Part shown: positions 7,458-16,483 of the stretch, piece after piece
Layout: every line of letters starts with the position of its first letter
Numbering within the stretch: position 1 is the first letter of the stretch
From: Flavobacterium sp. 270
GTDB lineage: Bacteria > Bacteroidota > Bacteroidia > Flavobacteriales > Flavobacteriaceae
Direction: 5' to 3'
Assembly (NCBI RefSeq): GCF_004368785.1
Contig: NZ_SODM01000006.1
Coordinates: 310,001-374,000 of the forward strand
Length of the DNA stretch: 64,000 bases
Translations under genes and position numbers: made by a program
Notes under the pieces: model-generated
Told to the model about the DNA's origin: nothing
Seen by the model: the letters and a program-made list of their open reading frames with translations, nothing else
The model's database searches: none

Positions 7458-10010
7458 ATGAGTAATAAAATGGTTTTTATAATTGAATTTAAAAATAGTG
7501 TGATAAAATTACTTTGCTTGTTTGCAATTGTAATGCTTCTGGTTAGCTGTAAATCTTCTGACGAGGTTACCATTTATTATCCAAAGCATGCATCGCCAAA
7601 AGAAATTCTGGCAGCAAAAGAACTTCAGAAATATATTTTTCTTACGACTGATAAATTGCCTGAATTGGAAGTTTACAGTAATGAAGATGAAATTTCAGGG
7701 AAGTCAATTGTTTTGAGTACGTACAATAATTTCAAAGATAAAAGATCAATAAGTGCGATAGAAGGCGATGCCTATTATCTAAAATCTAAAAACGAAGAAC
7801 AGCTATTTATTGTTGGAGCCACATCTGAAGGTATTTTGTACGGAGCTTATAAATTTATAGAATCATTAGGAATTGGTTTTATGATCGACGGCGATATTAT
7901 TCCGGAGGAAAAGATAGAAAATCTGGCACTTTCAGGATTTAATGAAAAGCACAAACCAGTTTTTGAATTAAGAGGGATTCAGCCATTTCATGATTTTCCG
8001 GAAGGTCCAGATTGGTGGAACGAGGAAGATTATAAAGCCATCATTTCGCAATTGCCAAAAATGGGAATGAACTTTATTGGTTTTCATACCTATCCTGAAA
8101 AAAGACCTTTCGGGGGTTGGGAACGTGCAGAGCCAATGGTTTGGATCGGCACTAAAGATCAAGTTAATAAAGACGGTTCGGTAAAATCGGCTTATCCGGT
8201 ATTGCATTCTAATACGAAAGACAGCACTTGGGCCTATTATCCAAAAATGACGTCTAATTATCATTTTGGAGCAGCTCAATTATTCGAAACAGATAATTAT
8301 GGCGCTTCTTACATGCAAAACCTTTCAGGATGGCCGCATACAGAACAGGAAAATGTAAAAATATTTAATGCCGTTGGATCACTGCTAGGAAACACTTTTA
8401 CGCTTGCAAAAGATCTTGGTGTAAAAACCTGTCTGGGTACAGAAACGCCTTTGACAATTCCGTTTGATGTACAGCAAAAAATGATCGCAAAAGGAATTGA
8501 TGTTAATTCTAAAGAAGCAAAAGTAATGTTGTACGAAGGAATTTTTTCTAGAATTATGGCATCACATCCGTTAGATTATTATTGGTTTTGGACACCGGAA
8601 ACCTGGACTTGGGACGGACAAAATGATGCAGCAGTTGAAAGAACAATTCAGGATGTTCAAAGTGCAATTCAGGCGAAACAAAATGTAAAGGCACCTTTTA
8701 AATTAGCGACAAGCGGCTGGGTTTTAGGGCCAGCAAGAGACAGAGCTGAGTTTGATAATTTATTCCCAAAAGAAATGCCTTTTTCAGTAATCAACAGAGA
8801 AGTTGGATTTACACCGGTTGAGTCGGCTTTCAAAAATGTAAAAGACCGTCCGAAATGGCAAATTTCATGGATTGAAGATGATCCTGCAATGGTAACGCCA
8901 CAATTCTGGGCAGGAAGAGTTCTTAAAGATGCGTCTGATGCTTACCGTTATGGCTGCACCGGAATGATGGGAATTCACTGGAGAACCAGAAATCTTTCAC
9001 CTGCTTTTATGGCGTTGGCGCAGTCTGGTTGGGAAGCTAATACTTATAAAGCTGTAGGAGATAGTGTCAGACATTTAGATTCTAATGAATTATACAAAAA
9101 ATGGTCAGCATTGCAGTTTGGTAAAAAAGCTTCAGCTGAAATGGGAAGATTGTTTTCTTCTCTAGACGGAGGAAATTTCAAATTGAACAGTAAAGACCGT
9201 CACGCTAATTTTCCAAGAACTGCAGACTGGGGCAAAAAAGGCCCCGGAATGATTAGACCTAATTATGAAGCATGGGCTACCTTTCAGAAAAAATATGATT
9301 TTATTAAAACATTCGAAAACAATAAAAAAATCGTTTCAGGAAAAGATAATTTAAGCAGATACAATTATTGGCTGAACACTTTTTATTATGCTAAATACCA
9401 AGGTTTATCCGGGTGTTTATTAGGAGAAATGGAGCAATTGAAAACACAATTGGAAAAGGCTAAAGATCAAAGTGAAAAACAAAAACTGGCAGAAAAATTA
9501 TTAACAAAAAGAAATGAATTGGCTGCAGCATGGACAAAAATGGGTAACAGTTTAATGCAGACCGTTTCTACAAATGGAGAAATGGGCACCATCGCTAATT
9601 TGGAGCAGCATAATTTAGGAAGTCTAAACCAGATTCATCAATATGACGACGTTCTGAAAAAGATTCTGATCCATATTCCTGATTTAATTTTATCAGATCA
9701 ATACGCAGGAAAATTGAGAATTCTAATGCCAACGCGACAAACAATCGTAAAACAAGGAGAATCATTAGTTTCTAAAATAAGAATATTATCGCCGGACAAA
9801 GTAATCTCAGTTAAAGTGTTTTACAAAGCATTGAACTCCGATAAATTTGAAGAAAAAGAATTGAAAAATGTTGATCGAAATGTTTATCAATTAGCTATTA
9901 ATAAAAAGGATTACAACCAAAATAGTTTTCTGTATTATGTTGAAGTAAAATCAGGAGCAGCTACCGTTCGTTTTCCGGAAGCAACTACAGAAGCTGTAAC
10001 GGTTTGGTAA
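7458..10010 (+). CDS. Lipoprotein with GH67 N-terminal-like domain, putative alpha-glucuronidase-type hydrolase
   Basis: An 850-residue protein with a lipobox LVSC (Cys31). Residues about 36-150 resemble the small domain that precedes the catalytic barrel in GH67 alpha-glucuronidases and related families (ILAAKELQKYIF, GILYGAYKFIE). Residues about 155-560 look like a TIM barrel with many Trp and acidic residues, including FELRGIQPFHDFPEG, WFWTPETWTWDG and GIHWRTRNLSP. The last 200 residues contain a helical segment (EQLKTQLEKAKDQSEKQ) and a beta-rich end. It may remove glucuronic acid or another acidic side chain at the cell surface, but it is not a standard GH67 and I would not assign a reaction. 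It ends the dioxygenase-isomerase operon and is followed by 438 bases before susC. Confidence 0.65.
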   Translation: MSNKMVFIIEFKNSVIKLLCLFAIVMLLVSCKSSDEVTIYYPKHASPKEILAAKELQKYIFLTTDKLPELEVYSNEDEISGKSIVLSTYNNFKDKRSISAIEGDAYYLKSKNEEQLFIVGATSEGILYGAYKFIESLGIGFMIDGDIIPEEKIENLALSGFNEKHKPVFELRGIQPFHDFPEGPDWWNEEDYKAIISQLPKMGMNFIGFHTYPEKRPFGGWERAEPMVWIGTKDQVNKDGSVKSAYPVLHSNTKDSTWAYYPKMTSNYHFGAAQLFETDNYGASYMQNLSGWPHTEQENVKIFNAVGSLLGNTFTLAKDLGVKTCLGTETPLTIPFDVQQKMIAKGIDVNSKEAKVMLYEGIFSRIMASHPLDYYWFWTPETWTWDGQNDAAVERTIQDVQSAIQAKQNVKAPFKLATSGWVLGPARDRAEFDNLFPKEMPFSVINREVGFTPVESAFKNVKDRPKWQISWIEDDPAMVTPQFWAGRVLKDASDAYRYGCTGMMGIHWRTRNLSPAFMALAQSGWEANTYKAVGDSVRHLDSNELYKKWSALQFGKKASAEMGRLFSSLDGGNFKLNSKDRHANFPRTADWGKKGPGMIRPNYEAWATFQKKYDFIKTFENNKKIVSGKDNLSRYNYWLNTFYYAKYQGLSGCLLGEMEQLKTQLEKAKDQSEKQKLAEKLLTKRNELAAAWTKMGNSLMQTVSTNGEMGTIANLEQHNLGSLNQIHQYDDVLKKILIHIPDLILSDQYAGKLRILMPTRQTIVKQGESLVSKIRILSPDKVISVKVFYKALNSDKFEEKELKNVDRNVYQLAINKKDYNQNSFLYYVEVKSGAATVRFPEATTEAVTVW

Positions 10011-10448
10011 TTGTCATCAAAAATAAAAATTTATTTACGGTCTTAAAATAGTTAACTCATATTGTTTCTTCTCCGAATTAAAACACTGCCTGCCGTTTTA
10101 ATTATCGAAGCTGAAAGTTAACCGGAATCTAAAATTATTTATTAAAAAAATCGAAATGTGATTTGCTTGTAATCAAGCGAACAGGACTCTTTTTGCCCTT
10201 TTTTAAATGAATTCAAATTAAAATCTAAATCAAAAAAAAACAAAAAATAATCATGAACTAAAGAAAACTTAACCAAAATGCTAGAAATGAATTTGAAGTT
10301 TTTGTAGTTACAACTGAAGATATTTAGAAAGTGTTGTCCAAAACTTTGACCAGGTACGGGACAACCTTGAGGAACTTTCTAAGATTTAACTTCAAAAAAA
10401 CTACAACTACAATTAAAAAAAACATGACTAATTAAATAACTAAACCTT
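10011..10448. other. susC upstream region
   Basis: A 438-base gap that should hold the main promoter and leader of the susCD operon. It contains the 11-base sequence TTAAAATAGTT at 10043-10053, which is the beginning of the 70-base element seen at 5656 and 30908, but the rest of that element is not conserved here. The long hairpin at 10324-10382 is annotated separately. Confidence 0.6.
10324..10382 (+). promoter_or_regulatory. Long two-part hairpin upstream of susC
   Basis: The outer arms TTAGAAAGT (10324-10332) and ACTTTCTAA (10374-10382) pair perfectly. Directly inside them GTTGTCC (10333-10339) pairs with GGACAAC (10359-10365). This leaves an 8-base one-sided bulge (10366-10373) and a terminal loop of 19 bases. 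No T-run follows, so it is not a classical terminator. It sits 66 bases before the susC ATG and could be a structured mRNA leader or a DNA dyad for a regulator. Confidence 0.5.
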
Positions 10449-13400
10449 ATGAAAAAAATCTTAATGACCAGCCTCTTTTGGCTTCTATTTATACCGGTAG
10501 CTCTTGCACAGCAGCAGATTACGGGTAAGGTTACCGACGAGCATTCCGGAGATCCGCTTCCGGGTGTAAACATTAAAACCGAAGGTGGTGGGCAGACCGC
10601 AATGACGGATTATAACGGATCTTATACGATTAATGCGGGAAAATCGACCAATCTTTTATTTTCTTTTATTGGATACAAAACAAAAAAAATAAATACCGGA
10701 GATTTAAAAGTATTGAATGTTGCGCTTTCGTCTGAATCAGAATCGCTTCAGGAAATTGTAGTTACAGGTTATACCAAAGTCAAAAAGACGGATTTAACCA
10801 GTGCACAGGCTACTATTACTGCGAAAGCAATTAATGAAACGGTAAATACAACCGTTGAACAGGCTATTCAGGGTAGAGCTGCGGGTGTTTATGTAACGCA
10901 GAATTCAGGTGAACCAGGAGGAGGTTTGTCAGTTAATATTCGCGGGGTAAATTCATTAAACGGGACAAATCAGCCTTTGTATGTAATTGACGGTGTTCAG
11001 ATTACAGTGCAGGAAATAGGAAGCGGATTATTGAGTTCAAATAGTCCGCTATCAGGTTTGAATCCGGCAGATATTGAAACGATGAATATTTTACAAGGTC
11101 CTTCTGCAACAGCGCTTTACGGTTCCAGAGGTACAAATGGGGTAATTGTAATTACTACTAAAAGAGGTAAGGCAGGAAAAATTAAAATTGCATACGATTA
11201 TACGTATTCTTTGCAGGCACCGCCAAAGAAAATCAATGTGATGAATTTAAGACAATATGCACAGTTGATGGGAGAATACCAACAACAGGCAGGAGGTGTA
11301 ATTCCGGCAGAATTTTTGGATCCTTCTATTTTAGGACAAGGAACAGACTGGCAGGAAGAGCTTTACCGTTTAGCACCAATGACAAAACATCAATTGCGTT
11401 TGAGCGGTGGTAGCGATACTACAACGTATTATTTATCAGGAGAATATTTTAATCAACAAGGTATTTCTCAAGGTTCAAACTTTGACCGTTATTCTGTTCG
11501 TATGAATTTGGACAACAAAGCCAATGATTGGCTAACTCTTGGAGCAAACTTTAATATCAACCAAACGGATAATGTGGCAGCAGCGACGTCTGAATCAGTT
11601 GTTTTGAATGCGACGAAATTAAGTCCAAATATCCCCGTAAAAAACTTTGACGGAACTTATGGAGGAGGAAGTACAGATCCGGCTTCTCCGGAAAGATACA
11701 GTTCTCCAAACCCGATTGCGATGGCAAACTTAAATACAAATGAAGTTTTGACCAGACAGTTTTTAGGAGGATTGAATTTGAAAATTGACATTATCGATGG
11801 ATTGTCTTTTAAAACTTCTTTTAATACCAATATCGAATACGGAAGCGGTGTTTATTTTCTTCCAAAATATAAATTTGGCGTTAACGAAAGAATCAATACA
11901 CAGCTTACAAATGTTGAAAACAGAAATACATATTGGAAATTTGACCAATTCTTAAACTATGATAAAGCTTTTGGAGATCATACCGTAACCGCAATTTTCG
12001 GACACGAAGCACAAAGCGGAGCTTGGAAACAATTGACAGGTTATAGAGAAAATTTCCCTGTGGCAATTCCGGATTTAAATGTTGGAGATCAATCTACATC
12101 AATCGCTACGGGAGGTAAAAACGACTGGGCTTTAGAATCTTTCTTAGGTAGTGCAGGATATAATTATAGAAACAGATATTTTATTAATGCCACTTTAAGA
12201 GCCGATGGATCTTCTAACTTTGGTCCGGACAATAAGTGGGGTTATTTCCCATCTGCTTCTGCGGCATGGAGAATTTCTGAAGAGCCTTTCTTTAAAGTAA
12301 AACAAATCAGCGAATTAAAATTACGTTTTGAATCTGGAACCACAGGAAGCAACGGACCAGGAGGAGTTATTTATGGAAGACTTGACGGAGCACCAACACA
12401 ATGGGGAACTGGTTTCTTGCCAAGTAAATATGCCAATTCAGATTTAAAATGGGAAGAAACAACAACCAACAATATCGGTTTCAATTTAGGATTATTTAAT
12501 AACAGAATTACAATTGAAGGAGATGTTTACGTAAAAAAAACCGACAACTTAATTATGGATCTTCCTTTGCCACTTTATTATGGTGTTGATGGAGAAGGAG
12601 GAATGACGCCTCCTACTGTAAACGTTGGAGCTTTAAAAAACAAAGGTTGGAGTATTGCTGTAAATACAGTAAATATTAAAACAGCAGATTTCTCTTGGAC
12701 AACAAATGTAAACGTTTCGCATTTTGATACAAAAATTGAAAAATTCTATACACAGTCGGCTATTTTAGATCGTTACTCTCGTTATTTTCAGGAATGGACA
12801 CAGCGTTCTGTTGTAGGTCAAACGCCGTGGCAATTTTATGGTTATGTTGAAGAAGGATTATTCAAATCGCTTGACGAAATCAATAACAGCGCTTTGCCGG
12901 TTGATAACCAAGGAAATAAACTTCCGGTAAACAAAGATCAAGGTGGTGTTTGGGTTGGAGATGTGAAATATAAGGATATCAATAATGATGGAAAAATTGA
13001 CGAAAAAGATCAGACTTTTATCGGAAATCCATATCCAAAATTATTTGGAGGTATGACTAATACTTTCACTTACAAACAATTCACTTTAGGAATTTTATTA
13101 ACGGGTTCTTACGGAAATGATATTTACAATTACACAAAACGTGTGAACTCAAATCCGGTAAACGTAAGCGTTGGTAACAACTTATTAGTTCACGCCTTAG
13201 ATTACGCACGAATTGGTGAAGATGCAAATGGAAATCCGTACATCATAAATCCAGATACAGACGTAGCAAGAATTTCGAACACACGAAACGGAAACTACGA
13301 TAGACATACGAGTAAATGGGTTGAAGATGGTTCTTATTTAAGAATTAAAAACGTCTCATTAAACTATGATTTCAGTAAAGAAACACTTAGAGGAATTCCT

Positions 13401-13592
13401 GGTGTAACAGGATTCAGACTTGGTTTTGCGGTTCAAAACATCGCAACATTTACTAAATATTCAGGATATGATCCAGAAGTAGGTTCTTACGTTGGAAGCG
13501 GTTCAAACGCTGGTTCTCAGCCAATCGGATTTGATTACGGACGTTATCCGTTGACACCAATGTATTCATTTAATTTAGGAATTAACTTTTAA
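10449..13592 (+). CDS. SusC/RagA family TonB-dependent outer-membrane transporter
   Basis: A 1047-residue outer-membrane channel that imports oligosaccharides with energy from TonB. A signal peptide (residues 1-20, ending ALA) is followed by a carboxypeptidase-D-like domain (about 23-108, ITGKVTDEHSGDPLPGVNI), the SusC-type TonB-box region LQEIVVTGY, and the plug domain (about 118-235) with NIRGVNSLNGTNQPLYVIDG and ALYGSRGTNGVIVITTKRGK. The rest is a beta-barrel ending in a C-terminal Phe (SFNLGINF). It is 10 bases before the susD gene, the standard pairing. Upstream lies a 438-base region with a large hairpin. The glycan it carries is inferred from neighbouring GH26/GH43/GH92 enzymes to be a mannan- or xylose-containing oligomer. 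Confidence 0.95.
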   Translation: MKKILMTSLFWLLFIPVALAQQQITGKVTDEHSGDPLPGVNIKTEGGGQTAMTDYNGSYTINAGKSTNLLFSFIGYKTKKINTGDLKVLNVALSSESESLQEIVVTGYTKVKKTDLTSAQATITAKAINETVNTTVEQAIQGRAAGVYVTQNSGEPGGGLSVNIRGVNSLNGTNQPLYVIDGVQITVQEIGSGLLSSNSPLSGLNPADIETMNILQGPSATALYGSRGTNGVIVITTKRGKAGKIKIAYDYTYSLQAPPKKINVMNLRQYAQLMGEYQQQAGGVIPAEFLDPSILGQGTDWQEELYRLAPMTKHQLRLSGGSDTTTYYLSGEYFNQQGISQGSNFDRYSVRMNLDNKANDWLTLGANFNINQTDNVAAATSESVVLNATKLSPNIPVKNFDGTYGGGSTDPASPERYSSPNPIAMANLNTNEVLTRQFLGGLNLKIDIIDGLSFKTSFNTNIEYGSGVYFLPKYKFGVNERINTQLTNVENRNTYWKFDQFLNYDKAFGDHTVTAIFGHEAQSGAWKQLTGYRENFPVAIPDLNVGDQSTSIATGGKNDWALESFLGSAGYNYRNRYFINATLRADGSSNFGPDNKWGYFPSASAAWRISEEPFFKVKQISELKLRFESGTTGSNGPGGVIYGRLDGAPTQWGTGFLPSKYANSDLKWEETTTNNIGFNLGLFNNRITIEGDVYVKKTDNLIMDLPLPLYYGVDGEGGMTPPTVNVGALKNKGWSIAVNTVNIKTADFSWTTNVNVSHFDTKIEKFYTQSAILDRYSRYFQEWTQRSVVGQTPWQFYGYVEEGLFKSLDEINNSALPVDNQGNKLPVNKDQGGVWVGDVKYKDINNDGKIDEKDQTFIGNPYPKLFGGMTNTFTYKQFTLGILLTGSYGNDIYNYTKRVNSNPVNVSVGNNLLVHALDYARIGEDANGNPYIINPDTDVARISNTRNGNYDRHTSKWVEDGSYLRIKNVSLNYDFSKETLRGIPGVTGFRLGFAVQNIATFTKYSGYDPEVGSYVGSGSNAGSQPIGFDYGRYPLTPMYSFNLGINF

Positions 13593-13602
13593 CAATAGCG
13601 TG

Positions 13603-15297
13603 ATGAAAAATATACTATTTAAAATTTCTTTTACAGTATCCAGCCTGTTTTTAATATTATTGACCAGTTGTTCTGAAGAATTTTTAGAAAGACCGCCACA
13701 GGACGTTCCCGTAGATGCAGAATTTTATAAAACAGACGAACAAGTTTTGGCAGGATCAGCATTACTATATAATAAAGTATGGTTTTTATACAATGATAAA
13801 GCTTCATTTAGTGTAGGTGATTTTAGAGGAGGAACCATGATGTCGGTTTACAATTATCCTGATATGGTACAGTTCAACACAACTTCTAATTCACAAATGA
13901 ATTATGATGTTTGGAAATCTCTTTTCAATACAATCGGTCAGTGTAATACTTACATTATCAACGTTAATAAATATGCAGGTCCAAGTGTAAATCCGGATAT
14001 TAAAAAACAAACCATTGCCGAAGCCCGATTTATGAGAGCAACTGCTTATAGTTTATTAACGATGAATTATGGTGCTGTACCCATTATTACCAACAATTTT
14101 ACATTGGTTGGAGATACTACGCAAGTTCGTAATACGCCCGAAAGTGTATGGAAATTTATTACTAAAGATTACCGCGCTGCTGCAGAAGATCTTAAAGAAA
14201 CACCTTTGCAAACAGGAAGAATTACTAAATGGGCAGCAGAAGGAATGTTAGCAAGAACTTACTTGAACAGAGCAGGCGTAGGAAGAACTGAAGGTAATAG
14301 AAATCAGGTTTTCTTAGATTCTACAAAATATTACGCAGAGAGAGTAATCACAAGAAGTGGTGCAAAATTAGAACCTAAATACGCCGATTTATATTTGACA
14401 AAAAACGAAAATAATGCAGAATCTTTGTTTTCATTACAATGGTTATATACAGGTACTTACAGTTCTACTACAAATACCGCACCTTCCTCTTTAGCATTTA
14501 GCCCTTCAATTGCCAATGGCGACGGATGGGGAGGAGATTTTAGTGCAACATGGTGGATTTTAAGTAAATACGAAGGAATAAATCCAGTTGTGGGAAGTCC
14601 GGGAATGATGGAAGGAAAAACACTCGATCAACGTTTAAAAGCTACATTTATGCTTCCCGGTGCGCATTATCCTGAAATCACGCAAACATTAGAAGATGGT
14701 ACAGAACAGGAACTTCGTTTTCCTTATAGTCAGGGAGCAGAGATCAGTTATGCTTCAACAAAAAAATATGTTGTTGGTAAAGCAAAAGACAACGGTGGTT
14801 TAGCAGGATTCCATACGTATGAAATCAATACTTATATGCTTCGTTTAGCAGAAATGTATTTGGCTTACGCCGAAGCTGCGGTAGGAAACAGTAGTTCAAC
14901 TACAGACGCAAAAGCAATTCAATATTTCAATACGGTACACACAAGAGCGGGTTTAAACGGAATTCAGGGACCATTAACTTTCGATAGAATTTTTGACGAA
15001 AGAATGATTGAGTTTTCTGTTGAAGCAATGGCATGGTACGATTTAGTTCGTCTACATTATTACAATCCGCAGAAAGCGTATGATATTATCAGTAATCAGG
15101 ACAGATCTGCTTTTGCAATTGCTCCGGACAGAATTCCGAACCCAACTTCCTGGACATTTACCAAAACTCCTTGGGTAACAACGAGAAGTTATGCAGCAAA
15201 CGACGGAAATTTTTTAATTCCGATTCCGGCAACAGAAATGAGTCAGGCGCCTAATTTAGGAAAAACACCGGTAGATTATTATGCAGGTAAACAGTAA
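13603..15297 (+). CDS. SusD/RagB family nutrient-binding outer-membrane lipoprotein
   Basis: A 564-residue lipoprotein starting at ATG 13603 (a GTG one codon earlier, at 13600, is less likely). The lipobox LTSC puts Cys23 at the mature N-terminus, followed by SEEFLERPPQ, the usual start of SusD proteins. The N-terminal region carries tetratricopeptide-like helices (AEARFMRATAYSLLTMNYG, EGMLARTYLNRAG), and the C-terminal half contains RLAEMYLAYAEAA and RIFDERMIEFSVEAMAWYDL, the hallmark RagB/SusD segment. It acts as the lid on the SusC channel, binding the glycan at the cell surface. It is 10 bases downstream of susC and 17 bases upstream of the first glycan-binding protein gene. Confidence 0.95.
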   Translation: MKNILFKISFTVSSLFLILLTSCSEEFLERPPQDVPVDAEFYKTDEQVLAGSALLYNKVWFLYNDKASFSVGDFRGGTMMSVYNYPDMVQFNTTSNSQMNYDVWKSLFNTIGQCNTYIINVNKYAGPSVNPDIKKQTIAEARFMRATAYSLLTMNYGAVPIITNNFTLVGDTTQVRNTPESVWKFITKDYRAAAEDLKETPLQTGRITKWAAEGMLARTYLNRAGVGRTEGNRNQVFLDSTKYYAERVITRSGAKLEPKYADLYLTKNENNAESLFSLQWLYTGTYSSTTNTAPSSLAFSPSIANGDGWGGDFSATWWILSKYEGINPVVGSPGMMEGKTLDQRLKATFMLPGAHYPEITQTLEDGTEQELRFPYSQGAEISYASTKKYVVGKAKDNGGLAGFHTYEINTYMLRLAEMYLAYAEAAVGNSSSTTDAKAIQYFNTVHTRAGLNGIQGPLTFDRIFDERMIEFSVEAMAWYDLVRLHYYNPQKAYDIISNQDRSAFAIAPDRIPNPTSWTFTKTPWVTTRSYAANDGNFLIPIPATEMSQAPNLGKTPVDYYAGKQ

Positions 15298-15314
15298 TTT
15301 TTAAAAAAGACAAT

Positions 15315-16457
15315 ATGAAAACTTTATATAAAATAACAGCAGCCTTATTAGTTGTTTTAGGAACAACGGTGGTTTCTTGTTCTTCTGAAGAAGCAGCCAG
15401 CAGAAGTCCGATTATCAATTATGTAAGACTAACAGATCCGGCTTCATCAGATTCATTATTGGTAGAAGCAGGTCAGGGACAGCTTTTGGCTTTAATTGGG
15501 GATAATCTTCAGGATACAAAAGAAGTTTGGTTTAATAATCTTAAAGCCTTTATTTCTCCAACTTATGTAACTAAGAATTCGATTATTACTAATGTACCGG
15601 GGAAAATTCCAACAGAAATCAACAATCAAATTCGATTAGTTAATGGTTCGGGCGGAGTTTATACTTATGATTTTTCAGTGAAAATTGGAAAACCGTACAT
15701 GAAAGCCATGAAAAGTGAATATGTTGCAACTGGAAAAATTGCAACCATTCAGGGAGACTTTTTCTATGAGCCAATGACAGTAACTTTTACCGGAGGCGCG
15801 CAGGCAACAATTTCAAGTATAGATAATGATCAGATTTTGAATATTGTAGTTCCGGAAGGAGCACAGCCGGGACCAATTACGATCAAAACCAATTTTGGAG
15901 AAACAAAGTCTGATTTCTGGTTTAGAGACAACCGAAACATTTTTGTAAGTGGCGCAACAGGTTCAGATTTTATCGTCACAAATCCTGGCGATGGAGATCC
16001 TGAAGCCATTAATGGAAATTACATCAGAGTAAAGAAAAACATCGGAAGCTGGGATTTTACAGCATTCTTCAATGGCGGACCAGACGTATTTGGTGCGGAA
16101 AGCAGAAATGTTCCGGATGATGCATTGACACATCCAGAAAAATACAATTTCAAATTCGAAATAAATACACTGAAACCGTATAACGCTAACGGATTAAAAT
16201 TTCAGGTTCTATTAGACAAAGCTTCAGATTTTGATGATTATTATTGGAGCGGAGGCGTGTATTTATGGAGTCCGCCTTATGATACAGAAGGCGAATGGGA
16301 AACTATCGTTGTGCCTTTAGAAAAAGTTTTATTAGGACCAGGTCATGATGTAAATGCAGCCGGATATTTCTCCCGCTTAATTGTTCACGGTGACGGCGCT
16401 CTTGATGCAGATATTTCTGTAGATAACTTTAGGGTTGTACCAAAAAGTTTAAAATAA
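15315..16457 (+). CDS. Surface glycan-binding lipoprotein with IPT/TIG fold
   Basis: A 380-residue lipoprotein (lipobox VVSC, Cys22). Two Ig-like IPT/TIG repeats follow: the first around GQLLALIGDNLQDTKEVWFN (residues about 52-72), the second around GKIATIQGDFFYEPMTVTF. The C-terminal 170 residues are a separate beta-sandwich with Trp and Tyr-rich loops (DDYYWSGGVYLWSPPYD) that look suited to stacking on sugar rings. This matches the SGBP-B type proteins encoded after susD in hemicellulose loci. It should hold polymer at the surface for the SusCD complex and the lipid-anchored hydrolases. It lies between susD and a second such gene in the same operon. Confidence 0.8.
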   Translation: MKTLYKITAALLVVLGTTVVSCSSEEAASRSPIINYVRLTDPASSDSLLVEAGQGQLLALIGDNLQDTKEVWFNNLKAFISPTYVTKNSIITNVPGKIPTEINNQIRLVNGSGGVYTYDFSVKIGKPYMKAMKSEYVATGKIATIQGDFFYEPMTVTFTGGAQATISSIDNDQILNIVVPEGAQPGPITIKTNFGETKSDFWFRDNRNIFVSGATGSDFIVTNPGDGDPEAINGNYIRVKKNIGSWDFTAFFNGGPDVFGAESRNVPDDALTHPEKYNFKFEINTLKPYNANGLKFQVLLDKASDFDDYYWSGGVYLWSPPYDTEGEWETIVVPLEKVLLGPGHDVNAAGYFSRLIVHGDGALDADISVDNFRVVPKSLK

Positions 16458-16483
16458 TTCATTTTATATAAAACAAAACCAAA

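Noticed and set aside
10449..13592. Minus-strand frames within susC and other large genes
   Set aside because: They overlap well-supported genes on the opposite strand and show no family features.
13600..13602. GTG as the susD start
   Set aside because: The ATG immediately after it (13603) gives the normal lipoprotein N-terminus and is the better start codon.
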